A stretch of 56,528 bases of DNA from an uncultured Pelagibacteraceae bacterium (GCA_902610315.1 CACLVA010000008.1:1-56528), one strand, 5' to 3'; shown: positions 26,453-35,247, counted from the stretch's first letter. The notes: generated by a model not told the origin, from the letters alone. Translations and numbers: made by a program.

Positions 26453-26656
26453 CTAATCATCTTCAAAGTCTCGCCAGTCTTTTATATACATAAGATAACC
26501 TGCTACAGTAACGCTGATAGCACCTACAATCATTCCACAGTTAAGACCTGCTGCTTTACCCCAAAAATACCATCCAATTTGGGTTGCACCAATAGGTGGT
26601 AAACAAAGGATCGCCATTAAAATTGGGATTCTTAAATAAAAAGGAGGCTTAGACAT
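26453..26656 (-). CDS. 67-residue two-TM membrane protein
   Basis: A small protein with two hydrophobic segments (about residues 10-32 and 36-57), MSKPPFYLRIPILMAILCLP at the start and an acidic tail KDWRDFEDD. It is unrecognised. It lies 46 bases upstream of the DMGDH-like gene on the same strand and is probably the first gene of that operon, so it may help membrane assembly or transport for the methylamine pathway; that is inference from position only. It diverges from the small membrane protein gene at 26709. Confidence 0.7.
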   Translation of the reverse strand: MSKPPFYLRIPILMAILCLPPIGATQIGWYFWGKAAGLNCGMIVGAISVTVAGYLMYIKDWRDFEDD

Positions 26657-26708
26657 TTTGTGAAATTACCAAAATAGGGATTTTAATATATAATTCTAAT
26701 GACGCACT

Positions 26709-26951
26709 ATGACAAAAAAAATATTAATTATACTGAGTATTTTAGCTCCTTTTATAACTTTTTATTTAATTAAATTTGCTTTTAAATTATCAGATAAAAA
26801 AATACCTTTCCTAGCACTTTCTCTAACAAGCTTAATACTTTTAATTTTAACTTTGGTTTACTTCAGGTTTGATAATAGTTTCCTGCCAGATACAAAATAT
26901 ACACCTCCAAAGATGGAAAATGGTAAAGTTAAACCAGCTGAGAACAATTAA
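26709..26951 (+). CDS. Small membrane protein, DUF6111-like
   Basis: An 80-residue protein with two membrane segments (residues 4-26 and 34-52) and the soluble tail PDTKYTPPKMENGKVKPAEN. The tail Tyr-x-Pro-P with a following DG/NGK-x-KP resembles the DUF6111 family of alphaproteobacteria; no function is known. ATG 26709 follows an AT-rich promoter region shared with the divergent DMGDH operon. The last four bases overlap the convergent DUF4864-like gene. Confidence 0.6.
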   Translation: MTKKILIILSILAPFITFYLIKFAFKLSDKKIPFLALSLTSLILLILTLVYFRFDNSFLPDTKYTPPKMENGKVKPAENN

Positions 26952-27418
26952 ACGGAAGAACCTAACACTTTTGGTGCTAAAACAGCTGTCGTTAACCAGC
27001 AATTTTTAAGTGGTCCTTCTTTATTATACTTTTCTACCTGCCACTTAAATTTATAAAATTTTTTATCTTTTCCTAAAATAACTACTTCATATGTAGCAAC
27101 GTTTTCATTTTTAAACACCTCTTTTACTTCATGTGACTTATGATTAATTAAGATTGAATATGAGTCTTTTTTAATCATATTCTTAAATTTATCATAAGGA
27201 CCAGTAAAACTTTTATTTTTTGGATGTGCAAATTCCCAGGTTTGTAAAATTCCAGAGTCGATATTAGGAGAATTATTATTTTGTAAACTACTTAATTGTA
27301 TTTTGACAACTTCAGATGGCAAAATAGAAATATTAGGTTTTAAAATTTCTGCATAAGAAAAATTTGTATTAAAAAAAATGATTATAAAAAAAAATGTTTT
27401 AAAAATATTAAATTTCAC
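26948..27418 (-). CDS. Secreted DUF4864-like protein
   Basis: A 156-residue protein with a signal peptide (residues 1-23, ending SYA). The mature part follows DUF4864: PSEVVKIQLSSLQ, GILQTWEFAHPKNKSFTGPY, KFKNMIKKDSYSILIN, and FKWQVEKYN followed by KNCWLTTAVL. The family is a cystatin/NTF2-like small fold found in proteobacteria and plants, without known activity. It is monocistronic, with a divergent thioesterase gene 40 bases away. Confidence 0.7.
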   Translation of the reverse strand: MKFNIFKTFFFIIIFFNTNFSYAEILKPNISILPSEVVKIQLSSLQNNNSPNIDSGILQTWEFAHPKNKSFTGPYDKFKNMIKKDSYSILINHKSHEVKEVFKNENVATYEVVILGKDKKFYKFKWQVEKYNKEGPLKNCWLTTAVLAPKVLGSSV

Positions 27419-27458
27419 AATTTTATAATATAATATTTAGATATAAATTTAAGAAAAA

Positions 27459-27929
27459 ATGACTCTTTATTTAACATCAAAAAAAATAATTAAGGATTGG
27501 ACTGATTATAATGGACACATGAATGTCGCATACTACGTTTTGATATTTGATATATTTGGTGCAGAAATATTAATGAACAAGTTTCAAATGGGAGAAGAAT
27601 CTGCAAAAACAACAAAAAAAAGCACAATGGTTGTGGAGTCTCATATTACTTATAATCAAGAAGTAAAAGAAGGAGAAGATGTAGATGTTAACTTAATTTT
27701 TTTTGATCATGACAAAAAAAGACTTCAATATAAGCTTGAAATGGTACACAAAGAAAAAAAATATGTTGCATCAACAATTGAGGTTTTGTCATTATATGTT
27801 GATTTAAATCAGAGAAAAGTTGCAGAGTTTGAAGACGAAAAATTAAAAATTATGGATCAATACATTAAAGAAAACTCATCAAAATTTAATTCTGAGAATT
27901 TAAAATTTTCTAACAAGTTAAAAAAATAA
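27459..27929 (+). CDS. Hotdog-fold acyl-CoA thioesterase (betainyl-CoA thioesterase-like)
   Basis: A 156-residue 4HBT-type hotdog protein. IIKDWTDYNGHMNVAYYVLI near residue 10 holds the catalytic Asp/His loop; VVESHITYNQEVKEGEDVDV and KRLQYKLEMVHKEKKYVAST are the following strands. The W-x-DYNGHMN form of the loop is shared with the thioesterases of carnitine degradation that release glycine betaine from betainyl-CoA. Since the neighbouring operon demethylates betaine products, that role is possible, but the fold is used for many acyl-CoAs. It ends one base from the convergent oxidoreductase gene. Confidence 0.75.
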   Translation: MTLYLTSKKIIKDWTDYNGHMNVAYYVLIFDIFGAEILMNKFQMGEESAKTTKKSTMVVESHITYNQEVKEGEDVDVNLIFFDHDKKRLQYKLEMVHKEKKYVASTIEVLSLYVDLNQRKVAEFEDEKLKIMDQYIKENSSKFNSENLKFSNKLKK

Positions 27930-27930
27930 A

Positions 27931-28500
27931 TTATAAACTAGCAGCAGTATTTTCTACGTCTTTTAAATATTTTTTTCTTTTTTCATCTGATACGAAAGGA
28001 ACTTCAAAATATCTTCTGTAAAGTACATCTTTAATACCACAAATGAAAAAAACTCCTCTTTTTAATCTTCTTATAGGCATATTTAAAAAGAAAGTTGTCA
28101 CTGCAAATCTTGGTGAGCCATAAGTACAAAATATAATAACTTTTTTTCCTTTTAAATTTCCTTTTGGGTAACCATAATTTCCAAATAACTTTTTAAAAGT
28201 AAATGCCCAAGGTGGAGAAAGAACTCTGTCAATCCAACCCTCTACAATTGCTGGCATTCGATAGTTCCAAATAGGTGCTACTAAAACTATTACATCTGAT
28301 TTATCAATTCTCTTTTGATGATCTAAGACTACTTCATCTGGTTTTTCACCTGCATAAACTGGGTTGAAATTCTCTTTATATAAATCTACACAATCAACAG
28401 CGTGTCCTTTTTTTTGAGCAGCTTCTGTAAATGTATTCTTTATAGCTGCATTAAATGAATTTTGGTTATAGTGACCGTAGACAATAAAAATATTTTTCAT
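27931..28500 (-). CDS. Flavodoxin-fold NAD(P)H:quinone oxidoreductase (MdaB/KefF-like)
   Basis: A 189-residue protein with the FMN-binding flavodoxin fold: FIVYGHYNQNSFNAAIKNTF at the start, APIWNYRMPAIVEGWIDRVL near residue 78 with the conserved Trp-Asn-Tyr/Pro turn, and CTYGSPRFAVTTFF near 125. It probably reduces quinones or electrophiles with two electrons. It is the last gene of a long minus-strand run and overlaps msrA by four bases, so a redox-stress role is plausible. Confidence 0.82.
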   Translation of the reverse strand: MKNIFIVYGHYNQNSFNAAIKNTFTEAAQKKGHAVDCVDLYKENFNPVYAGEKPDEVVLDHQKRIDKSDVIVLVAPIWNYRMPAIVEGWIDRVLSPPWAFTFKKLFGNYGYPKGNLKGKKVIIFCTYGSPRFAVTTFFLNMPIRRLKRGVFFICGIKDVLYRRYFEVPFVSDEKRKKYLKDVENTAASL

Positions 28501-29069
28501 TTTTTCCAGATTTGATCTAATCTATTCTCTCTACCACAACCCTTTTTATAAAGTAAGTAGTTAATAAAATTAGTTTGATAATAATTTTGGTGGTAATCTT
28601 CAGCTTTATAGAACTTATCAAAATCTCTGACATAAGTTACTACACTTTTATTATACTGAAGCTCAATTTCTTTAATTCTTTTTTCTATTAATTTTTTTTG
28701 TTCTTGATTTTGATAAAACGCAACTGATCTGTAGCTGTATCCTTTATCACAAAATTGACCAGCTTTATCAAATGGATCTATATTTTTCCAAAAGATATTT
28801 AACAAATTTTCAAAGTTTGTTATTTTACTATCATAGACAATTTCAACTACTTCAAAGTGTCCAGTATTTCCGTAAGTTACTTCTTTATAGGTTGGATTTT
28901 TTGTTGTACCTCCAGAATATCCGGAAATTACATCTTTTACTCCTTCGGCTTTATCAAAAGACTCTTCCATGCACCAAAAGCACCCGCCACCGAAATAAAC
29001 TTTTTTTAAATCTTCGGCAAAAATGTTGGTATTAAAAAGCAAAAATAAAACTAAAAATATTCTCAGCAT
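28497..29069 (-). CDS. msrA: Exported peptide methionine-S-sulfoxide reductase MsrA
   Basis: A 190-residue enzyme. Residues 1-18 are a signal peptide (LFLLFNTNIFA), so it acts outside the cytoplasm. VYFGGGCFWCMEESFDKAEG carries the catalytic cysteine, SGYSGGTTKNPTYKEV and YGNTGHFEVVEI are the substrate strands, and YHQNYYQTNF plus the C-terminal KKGCGRENRLDQIW supplies a recycling cysteine. It repairs oxidised methionines in periplasmic or envelope proteins; the two upstream outer-membrane proteins in the same run are possible clients. Confidence 0.93.
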   Translation of the reverse strand: MLRIFLVLFLLFNTNIFAEDLKKVYFGGGCFWCMEESFDKAEGVKDVISGYSGGTTKNPTYKEVTYGNTGHFEVVEIVYDSKITNFENLLNIFWKNIDPFDKAGQFCDKGYSYRSVAFYQNQEQKKLIEKRIKEIELQYNKSVVTYVRDFDKFYKAEDYHQNYYQTNFINYLLYKKGCGRENRLDQIWKK

Positions 29070-29081
29070 TTTATGGGTATT

Positions 29082-29543
29082 TTAATTTTTTAATGCTGGA
29101 AAAACTGGATTAACTTTTTGAAAAATATTTTGATAATCCTGTTTAATGCAGCGATTTGAAATATACTTGATTTTTGCATCGTTTGCTATTTTCTCGGCTG
29201 CGTCATTTTTAATTCCGTATTGTAACCATAAAACTTTAGCGTTAATTTTAACTGCATCTTCTGCTATTCCTGGAGTTTCTTTAGATGGTCTAAAAACATT
29301 AACTATATCTATCTTTTCATTTATGTCACTTAGTTTAGCTACTACTTTCTCACCATGAATTATTTCTCCTACAGCAAATGGATTGACCGGTATAACTTTA
29401 TACCCAAATTCTTGCATATACTTCATAACAATTGTTGAAGGTTTTCTTTTTAAATTTGTTCTATCCTCTTTTTCTTTTAAAGAACTAACTCCAATCATTG
29501 CAATTGTTTTTGAATTTTTCAAAATAGTTTCTATCTCCCGCAT
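29082..29543 (-). CDS. CoA-binding (YccU-like) Rossmann protein
   Basis: A 153-residue single-domain protein. TIAMIGVSSLKEKEDR near residue 14, the segment YKVIPVNPFAVGEIIHGEKV near 48, FRPSKETPGIAEDAV and LWLQYGIKNDAAEKIA follow the succinyl-CoA-synthetase-like CoA-binding domain of the YccU family. Its physiological ligand is unknown. Its start overlaps the enoyl-CoA hydratase stop by one base, which suggests that both act on the same CoA ester. Confidence 0.85.
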   Translation of the reverse strand: MREIETILKNSKTIAMIGVSSLKEKEDRTNLKRKPSTIVMKYMQEFGYKVIPVNPFAVGEIIHGEKVVAKLSDINEKIDIVNVFRPSKETPGIAEDAVKINAKVLWLQYGIKNDAAEKIANDAKIKYISNRCIKQDYQNIFQKVNPVFPALKN

Positions 29544-30316
29544 TATCTATTTTTCCATTTGGGAGATCTTTTTCCTAAAAATGCTGATATTCCCTCTTTT
29601 GCATCTTGTTTCATCATATTTAAAGTCATCATCTTGCTTGTGTAAGTGTAGGCTTGTTTTAGTGGCATCTCTAATTGTTTATAGAAAGCTTTCTTTCCAA
29701 TTCTAATTGAAGCATTTGATTTAGATGAAATAACTTTTGCAACCTCTAAAACTTTTTTATTTAGTTTAGATTTTGGATAGTAATCATTTATTAAACCAAT
29801 TTCTTTTGCGTATCTTGCATTAATTGGCTCACCTGTTAAAAGCATTTTCATCATTCTTTTTCTGTTAATTTTTCTACTTACTGCAACCATGGGAGTACTA
29901 CAAAATAAACCTATGTTTACACCTGGTGTTGCAAATTTTGCGTCTGTTGAACAATAAGTTAAGTCACAACTAGCAGCTAGCTGACATCCTGCTGCATAAG
30001 CAGATCCATGAACTTTCGCAATAACTGGCTTTCTACATTCAACTATATCCATCATTAGTTTAGAACATAAATTGAATAGTTTTAAGTATTTGGATCTTAC
30101 TTTTAAACCTTTAACCTCTTTTAAATTATGACCGGCACTAAAACCTTTGCCATTTCCACTTATAACAATCACATGAGTTTTGTTATCGTTATTTAATTTT
30201 TTAAATATTTTTATTAAAGATCCTAATGTTTTAAAAGAAAGTGAATTATAAGTTTTAGGATCATTTATAATTACACTTTTTATACCATTGCCTAAATCTT
30301 TTAAAAGAACTGACAT
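29543..30316 (-). CDS. Enoyl-CoA hydratase/isomerase family protein
   Basis: A 257-residue crotonase. VISGNGKGFSAGHNLKEVKG near residue 50 and AKVHGSAYAAGCQLAASCDL near 100 build the oxyanion hole and acyl-CoA pocket. The usual catalytic Glu of the second motif corresponds to the region ATPGVNIGLFCSTPMVAVSR, where no Glu is present, so hydratase activity is doubtful; this fits the ECHDC2/3-like group. It lies one base downstream of the nucleotidyltransferase gene and overlaps the CoA-binding protein gene. Confidence 0.85.
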   Translation of the reverse strand: MSVLLKDLGNGIKSVIINDPKTYNSLSFKTLGSLIKIFKKLNNDNKTHVIVISGNGKGFSAGHNLKEVKGLKVRSKYLKLFNLCSKLMMDIVECRKPVIAKVHGSAYAAGCQLAASCDLTYCSTDAKFATPGVNIGLFCSTPMVAVSRKINRKRMMKMLLTGEPINARYAKEIGLINDYYPKSKLNKKVLEVAKVISSKSNASIRIGKKAFYKQLEMPLKQAYTYTSKMMTLNMMKQDAKEGISAFLGKRSPKWKNR

Positions 30317-30317
30317 T

Positions 30318-30692
30318 TTACTCTAGTTCTCCATCTTCACGCATTTTTTTTCTAATATTTGTTGCAGATATTTTTTGAATATCCTCTGGCAATACTATTT
30401 CCTCAATTTTATATCCAACCCCTCGTCCATAGCAAATATTTGTAATGTTGGGTACCAATACTATTTTAAATCTTCCCTCAAACTTTGGGTTTAATCTTTC
30501 TTCAATTTTCTTTTTTACTGTTTCAAAATCAAAAGGATTATCATCAACACCTTGTACATCTCTTATCTGAATGCAAACTTGTCCTGTTTTTTTAATAATT
30601 TCTTCAAACAGAGCATAATGACCATCGTGAAATGGTTGCCATCTTCCAAGCATTTGTGCTGTTGGTTTTTTATTGTCCCATTGATAACTCAT
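30318..30692 (-). CDS. Small HxGH nucleotidyltransferase-like protein
   Basis: A 124-residue Rossmann nucleotidyltransferase. QMLGRWQPFHDGHYALFEE near residue 14 is the nucleotide-binding GRxQPFHxGH form (here HDGH), and KISATNIRKKMREDGELE at the end is the ISxTxIR motif that contacts phosphates. It joins an NMP group to an unknown phosphate or sulfate acceptor. In the same operon a 136-residue APS-kinase-like P-loop protein is encoded, separated by two outer-membrane genes; together they recall a split nucleotide-activation pair. Confidence 0.75.
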   Translation of the reverse strand: MSYQWDNKKPTAQMLGRWQPFHDGHYALFEEIIKKTGQVCIQIRDVQGVDDNPFDFETVKKKIEERLNPKFEGRFKIVLVPNITNICYGRGVGYKIEEIVLPEDIQKISATNIRKKMREDGELE

Positions 30693-30732
30693 ATATACCT
30701 CTTTTTTTTGAGTTTAATCTTATTGAAATAAA

Positions 30733-30938
30733 TTAAAAGACTTTATTTAATACAATATTAGCTTCTCTGTTTTCACCTAAATTTGTTAAATCATCATTAA
30801 CATTAAAGCTTAAATTTAAACCGTTTACATTTTTTTTAAATTCTAACTTTGATAATAAATTTTCTGTACCATTGATTGTAAATGCATATTCGGCACCTTC
30901 ATAAGGTAAATATCCTATTGCAATGTACAAATTATCAT
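30733..30938 (-). repeat. Barrel-end direct repeat, copy A
   Basis: The last 206 bases of the downstream outer-membrane gene are closely similar to 32954-33159, the same part of the upstream gene, with most changes at third codon positions. The two copies lie head to tail 2.2 kb apart, so recombination between them could delete or exchange a propeller domain. Confidence 0.75.
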
Positions 30939-32913
30939 TGTGACCAGAATTTATAGCTTGATTTCTCTCGTAAATTAAAAATATACTATATCTATCAGGA
31001 AAAATTAAATCTAAACCAATTTCAGCGTTAATATTATGAACTGAACCTACTTCAAGTTTATCCTTATAGGAATTTGACGGATCATTAGCATAACTATACT
31101 TAATATCAGAAGACCGATCACCATCAACTAAATATTCTAGTTTACCATGCCTTTTGAATTGATATTTTTCATTTGATAAATCTTCAACTACAGCAATTGA
31201 ATGTCTTAAATTAAATGTTCCAACATGTTGGTCCTTAACTCTTATGGCTGCTTCTTCTTTTCCAGATTCTTTATATCTCTTTAAAAGAGTATGCCCTAAG
31301 TCTAATTGTCCAGAATTTATAAAAGTTAATTTACCTTTTATAAATTCTTCTTTAAGCCTGTAAGTTCCATAAACTTGATAACCTTTTCTTTCAGCTGTTA
31401 ATTTATTTCCACCAACATCAGTGATAATATCAGAACTCAATTTTCCTATCCCAAAAAATTTATCTACAAATTTTGTATCATTTTCTAAAGGCGATGTATT
31501 GTAATAGGTTACATTAAATGTATTAGAGTCTAAATGACTTCCAGAATTACCAACATCAACATCATCCCTTCCAAATCTGAAAGCTAATCCATCGATACCA
31601 TAATCATCAGTGAATTTGTCAAGACCAAAAGTTAAAGAATTTGTACTAATTTCCTTTGTAGATGCAATGTCACTGTCTCCAACTCTTCCTAGTGTAATAT
31701 TGCCTTCGCTCCAGTAAAAATATTTTTTATTAGAGTCAGTATTTCTTTTAGTCGTTGATATTTTTTTAAAGGATGAAATAGGTAATTGGTTTAAAGATGA
31801 AAGCATGGTATTTGAAAAGTTTAATTTAATATTTTGGTTAGATAAATTTTGTTTATCCTCGTTTCTCTTTATCCACTTCAATCTATTTAAAACTGAATTT
31901 GTTGACATATTAATTGTTCTTTTTGCAAGTTCCATTTGTGCCTCTGCTATTCCTGCACGGTCGCTATTTTGAGTAATCTTTTCACATTTTCCAGCAAAAA
32001 GATTGAACGGACAAGGCAAGTGATGCTCTTGCACTTCTTTATTAAAAGTATCTAAAAGATACATTATTAACCCATCAGGACTAAAGTCTATACCATTGGG
32101 GTTATCAGCTCCAGCTCTACCTGCGCCACCATCAAAGGAAGCTGTGGAAATGTTAAAAGCTTCAGATAGAGTATATTGATTAACGTCATTACCTTTCGTG
32201 CCTACCAAAAACATTCTTGTTCCACTCTTATTAAACGCTATACCATTTGGTTCATTTTCTTCAGGTAGCAGGGTTTCCAAACCTTCAGTTGTTGTTTTAA
32301 CAGATCTTAGAAGATTAGCTCCGCCAGACAAATCAAAACTTTTATTCAATGAAAATTGATAAATACTATCGGTTGATTCATTCTTCTGACCATCGGTTAC
32401 ATACATCATTGTTCCATCATGACTAAAAGCTAAACCAAGAAATACGCTGGCAACTTGCGCTGAAACATCAATAAAATTTCCAGTATATTCTGCTTCTGAT
32501 ACATCGAAATTTACAGAGAGAGAATATTCAAATACTTTTTTATGTGATCTTCCAGCAATAAACATTTTTGATCCGTCGTTGTTAAACCTAACTCCCATTG
32601 GGTTACCATCTTCACTGGCAACTGAAAAGCTATCAACAAAAACAGCTGTCGATATGTTATATGCTATTGATAGGGTATATTCATCTACATCATCACCACC
32701 GTTTCCAACAATAAACATTTTTTTTCCATCATTACTAAATGTAACATCTCTGGGCGTAGTTTCTTCATCTGAAACATCAAATGTTCGCACTTCATAATTG
32801 GTATCATCAAGATTGTCGCCGCTTTCTATAAAAGCATAAGCGTTTTGAAAAAAAATATTAGATATGCAAAAATAAAAAAATAGAAATAGAAGTGTTTTTT
32901 TAAGCATGCTCAT
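30733..32913 (-). CDS. Outer-membrane beta-barrel protein with N-terminal beta-propeller repeats (copy 2)
   Basis: A 726-residue exported protein: signal peptide about residues 1-27; five beta-propeller-like repeats to about 290, each with a core like GIAFNKSGTRMFLVG or GIDFSPDGLIMYLLD joined by segments like YTLSEAFNISTASF; a conserved linker around 315-365 (AGIAEAQMELAKRTINMSTN); then an antiparallel, aromatic-rich barrel region ending in NIVLNKVF. The final Phe is the signature for barrel insertion by BAM. Autotransporter-like barrel with an exposed propeller is the best description; ligand unknown. It is a tandem paralogue of the next upstream gene. Confidence 0.7.
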   Translation of the reverse strand: MSMLKKTLLFLFFYFCISNIFFQNAYAFIESGDNLDDTNYEVRTFDVSDEETTPRDVTFSNDGKKMFIVGNGGDDVDEYTLSIAYNISTAVFVDSFSVASEDGNPMGVRFNNDGSKMFIAGRSHKKVFEYSLSVNFDVSEAEYTGNFIDVSAQVASVFLGLAFSHDGTMMYVTDGQKNESTDSIYQFSLNKSFDLSGGANLLRSVKTTTEGLETLLPEENEPNGIAFNKSGTRMFLVGTKGNDVNQYTLSEAFNISTASFDGGAGRAGADNPNGIDFSPDGLIMYLLDTFNKEVQEHHLPCPFNLFAGKCEKITQNSDRAGIAEAQMELAKRTINMSTNSVLNRLKWIKRNEDKQNLSNQNIKLNFSNTMLSSLNQLPISSFKKISTTKRNTDSNKKYFYWSEGNITLGRVGDSDIASTKEISTNSLTFGLDKFTDDYGIDGLAFRFGRDDVDVGNSGSHLDSNTFNVTYYNTSPLENDTKFVDKFFGIGKLSSDIITDVGGNKLTAERKGYQVYGTYRLKEEFIKGKLTFINSGQLDLGHTLLKRYKESGKEEAAIRVKDQHVGTFNLRHSIAVVEDLSNEKYQFKRHGKLEYLVDGDRSSDIKYSYANDPSNSYKDKLEVGSVHNINAEIGLDLIFPDRYSIFLIYERNQAINSGHNDNLYIAIGYLPYEGAEYAFTINGTENLLSKLEFKKNVNGLNLSFNVNDDLTNLGENREANIVLNKVF

Positions 32914-32953
32914 CTAAATTTTAAAGAAATTAATTTAACCCTTAAAATTTAAA

Positions 32954-33159
32954 TTAAAAGACTTTATTTAATGCGATATTAGCCTCTCTATTATCTCCTA
33001 AATTAGTTAAATCATCATTAAAATTAAAGCTTAAATTTAAACCGTTTGTATTCTTTTTAAATTCTAACTTTGATAATAGATTTTCTGATCCATTAATTGT
33101 AAAAGCATACTCAGCTCCTTCATATGGTAAATATCCTATTGCAATATATAAGTTATCAT
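32954..33159 (-). repeat. Barrel-end direct repeat, copy B
   Basis: Partner of the repeat at 30733-30938; both encode the last barrel strands through LNKVF. Further shared blocks occur in the linker-coding part (around 31817-31858 and its counterpart near 34040-34080). Confidence 0.75.
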
Positions 33160-35236
33160 TTTGAGCAGAATGAGCAGATTTAATTGTCTGATTTCTCTCA
33201 TAAATTATAAAAATGCTATATCGATTTGGAAAAACTATATCTAACCCAATTTCAGCATTGACATTGTGCAAAGATCCCGTGTGTAGCTTTTCAGCATATT
33301 TAGTCTCTTTATCAAAGATATAATTATATTTAAAATCGGAAGAGCGATCTAGATCAGCTAAATATTCAATTTTTCCATGTCTTTTAAATTCGTATTTATC
33401 ATTTGATAAATCTTGGGTTACTGCAAGTGTTGCTCTTAAATTTTTTGTTTTAACGTGTTGTTTGTCAACAATAACACCATTATTATTAACCGTCTCTTCA
33501 TACCTATCTAATAATGTGTGACCGATATCAAATTGTCCTGATGGAATAAATATTAAATTATTTCTTTTATACTCATCTTTAATTTTTACTGTTCCATATA
33601 TTTGATTTCCATTCCTATCAGCTGGAAAATGCTGTCCATCTATTACAGTTAAAATATCAGACCTTATTTTCCCAATACCAAAAATTCTATCAATTAATTT
33701 ATCATCATTTTTCATAGGGGCAGAACTATAATAAGTGATGTTAAAAGTTTCAGTGTCTAACTCACTACCATTTATTCCAAGAGTTGTCTCATCGTTTCCA
33801 AATCTAAATGCATATCCTTGTATACCTTTTTTCTCTGTAAATTTATCAAATCCAAAATTTAAAGAATTTGCTTCTACAACTTTTGTTGATGAGATACTTG
33901 TGTCGCCTACTCTTCCAATTGAAACACTGCCCTCACTCCAGTAAAAGTATTTTTGACCAGATTTGTCCTTACTTTTCTTTGAAACAATTTGTTTAAAGGA
34001 TGAAATTGGTAATTGGCTTATTGATGAAATTAAATTATTTGAAAAATTTAATTTAATATTTTGGTTAGATAAATTTTGTTTATCTTGATTTCGTCTAATC
34101 CACTTTAATCTATTTAATGCTGAATTAGTTGATAAATTGATAGTTCTTTTTGCTAATTCTGCTTGGGCTTCAGCGATTGACGTTCTTTCTTTAGACTTAT
34201 AGGTTTGGCAAGATGCTGAAGTAACAATATTAAATGGACACGATAAATCAAATTCATATATTGTTTCAATTCCTTCACTATGTCTATCATTAGACACAAA
34301 CATTTTTAAACCAAGTGCACTAAATGCAAGTGCTCTAGCCTGTTTGATAGTTTTGCCTGAAATCGCTGCGTTAAAGTCAAATGCTCCATCTAAAGTAAAG
34401 TTTGTGGTATCATATGCTATAGATAACGAATATTGTTCAACTACTGCTGAGCTGCTGTGATAGACAACGAATATTCTTTTACCATCCGCACTTAAATGAA
34501 TAGCATCAGGGTTTTCTGAGCTACCAGAATTTGGTAGAAGAATTCCAGCATCATCTTCATGAGTAAGAGTAGTTATATCAAAAGGTGTTGAAAGAGTGTA
34601 CTCTCTGATACCATCTTTGCCATTTGCAGCTCCACCACCCGTTCCATTAAAACTTATAAATACTTTTGTTCCATCTGGACTAATTGCTACACCTTGCATA
34701 TGGTGGTATTTATGATTATCTCCAACAGCTCCTGATCTCCAGTCATTTAGAGCTCCTGAAGTTTCAGCATCTGCTTGTTGAGCAAGTGTACAAGTTGAAA
34801 CATCAAAGGGTTTTGTTAAGTCATATCTGTATAATTTATCGTTATCTGCATTGTTTGTACCTCTATTTAGAGTAAATATATGCATACCATTGCTGCTGAA
34901 AGTTATATCACCGATGTTACTTGGTTTTTGATGTACACCTGAATCATAACCATTAGCTAAATTACATCTCTCACTATCACCTGCATATGTGTGAGTGGAA
35001 ATATCAAATGGTGTTGAAAGATCATACTCATTTATAAAATCAATGTCATCGTTATCAGTACTAAATAAATAACTTGTGAACATTTTTGTTCCATCACTAT
35101 TAAAAGCTATACCGTTTAAAAAAGATGATCCACCGTCTTCAAACGTTTGGTTGTCGACATGAGTAACTTGAGCTAGTGATATTGAACTATGAATTAGAAA
35201 AAAAAATATTACTATTATTTTTTTTAAGAAATTCAT
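32954..35236 (-). CDS. Outer-membrane beta-barrel protein with N-terminal beta-propeller repeats (copy 1)
   Basis: A 760-residue paralogue of the gene at 30733. Signal peptide residues 1-22 (ending SLAQ); five propeller repeats up to about 335, with cores like GIAFNSDGTKMFTSY, GVAISPDGTKVFISF and AIHLSADGKRIFVVY and connectors YDLSTPFDISTHTY; the linker AEAQAELAKRTINLSTNS; then the barrel ending NIALNKVF. The propeller halves differ strongly between copies while linker and barrel are nearly the same, as expected if the exposed part diversifies. It begins 11 bases after the kinase gene. Function is unknown; surface binding or adhesion is a guess. Confidence 0.7.
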   Translation of the reverse strand: MNFLKKIIVIFFFLIHSSISLAQVTHVDNQTFEDGGSSFLNGIAFNSDGTKMFTSYLFSTDNDDIDFINEYDLSTPFDISTHTYAGDSERCNLANGYDSGVHQKPSNIGDITFSSNGMHIFTLNRGTNNADNDKLYRYDLTKPFDVSTCTLAQQADAETSGALNDWRSGAVGDNHKYHHMQGVAISPDGTKVFISFNGTGGGAANGKDGIREYTLSTPFDITTLTHEDDAGILLPNSGSSENPDAIHLSADGKRIFVVYHSSSAVVEQYSLSIAYDTTNFTLDGAFDFNAAISGKTIKQARALAFSALGLKMFVSNDRHSEGIETIYEFDLSCPFNIVTSASCQTYKSKERTSIAEAQAELAKRTINLSTNSALNRLKWIRRNQDKQNLSNQNIKLNFSNNLISSISQLPISSFKQIVSKKSKDKSGQKYFYWSEGSVSIGRVGDTSISSTKVVEANSLNFGFDKFTEKKGIQGYAFRFGNDETTLGINGSELDTETFNITYYSSAPMKNDDKLIDRIFGIGKIRSDILTVIDGQHFPADRNGNQIYGTVKIKDEYKRNNLIFIPSGQFDIGHTLLDRYEETVNNNGVIVDKQHVKTKNLRATLAVTQDLSNDKYEFKRHGKIEYLADLDRSSDFKYNYIFDKETKYAEKLHTGSLHNVNAEIGLDIVFPNRYSIFIIYERNQTIKSAHSAQNDNLYIAIGYLPYEGAEYAFTINGSENLLSKLEFKKNTNGLNLSFNFNDDLTNLGDNREANIALNKVF

Positions 35237-35247
35237 AAAACTTTGAG

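Noticed and set aside
28772..29035. Arg/Leu-rich 87-codon frame antisense to msrA
   Set aside because: Shadow frame; the minus strand codes an unmistakable MsrA.
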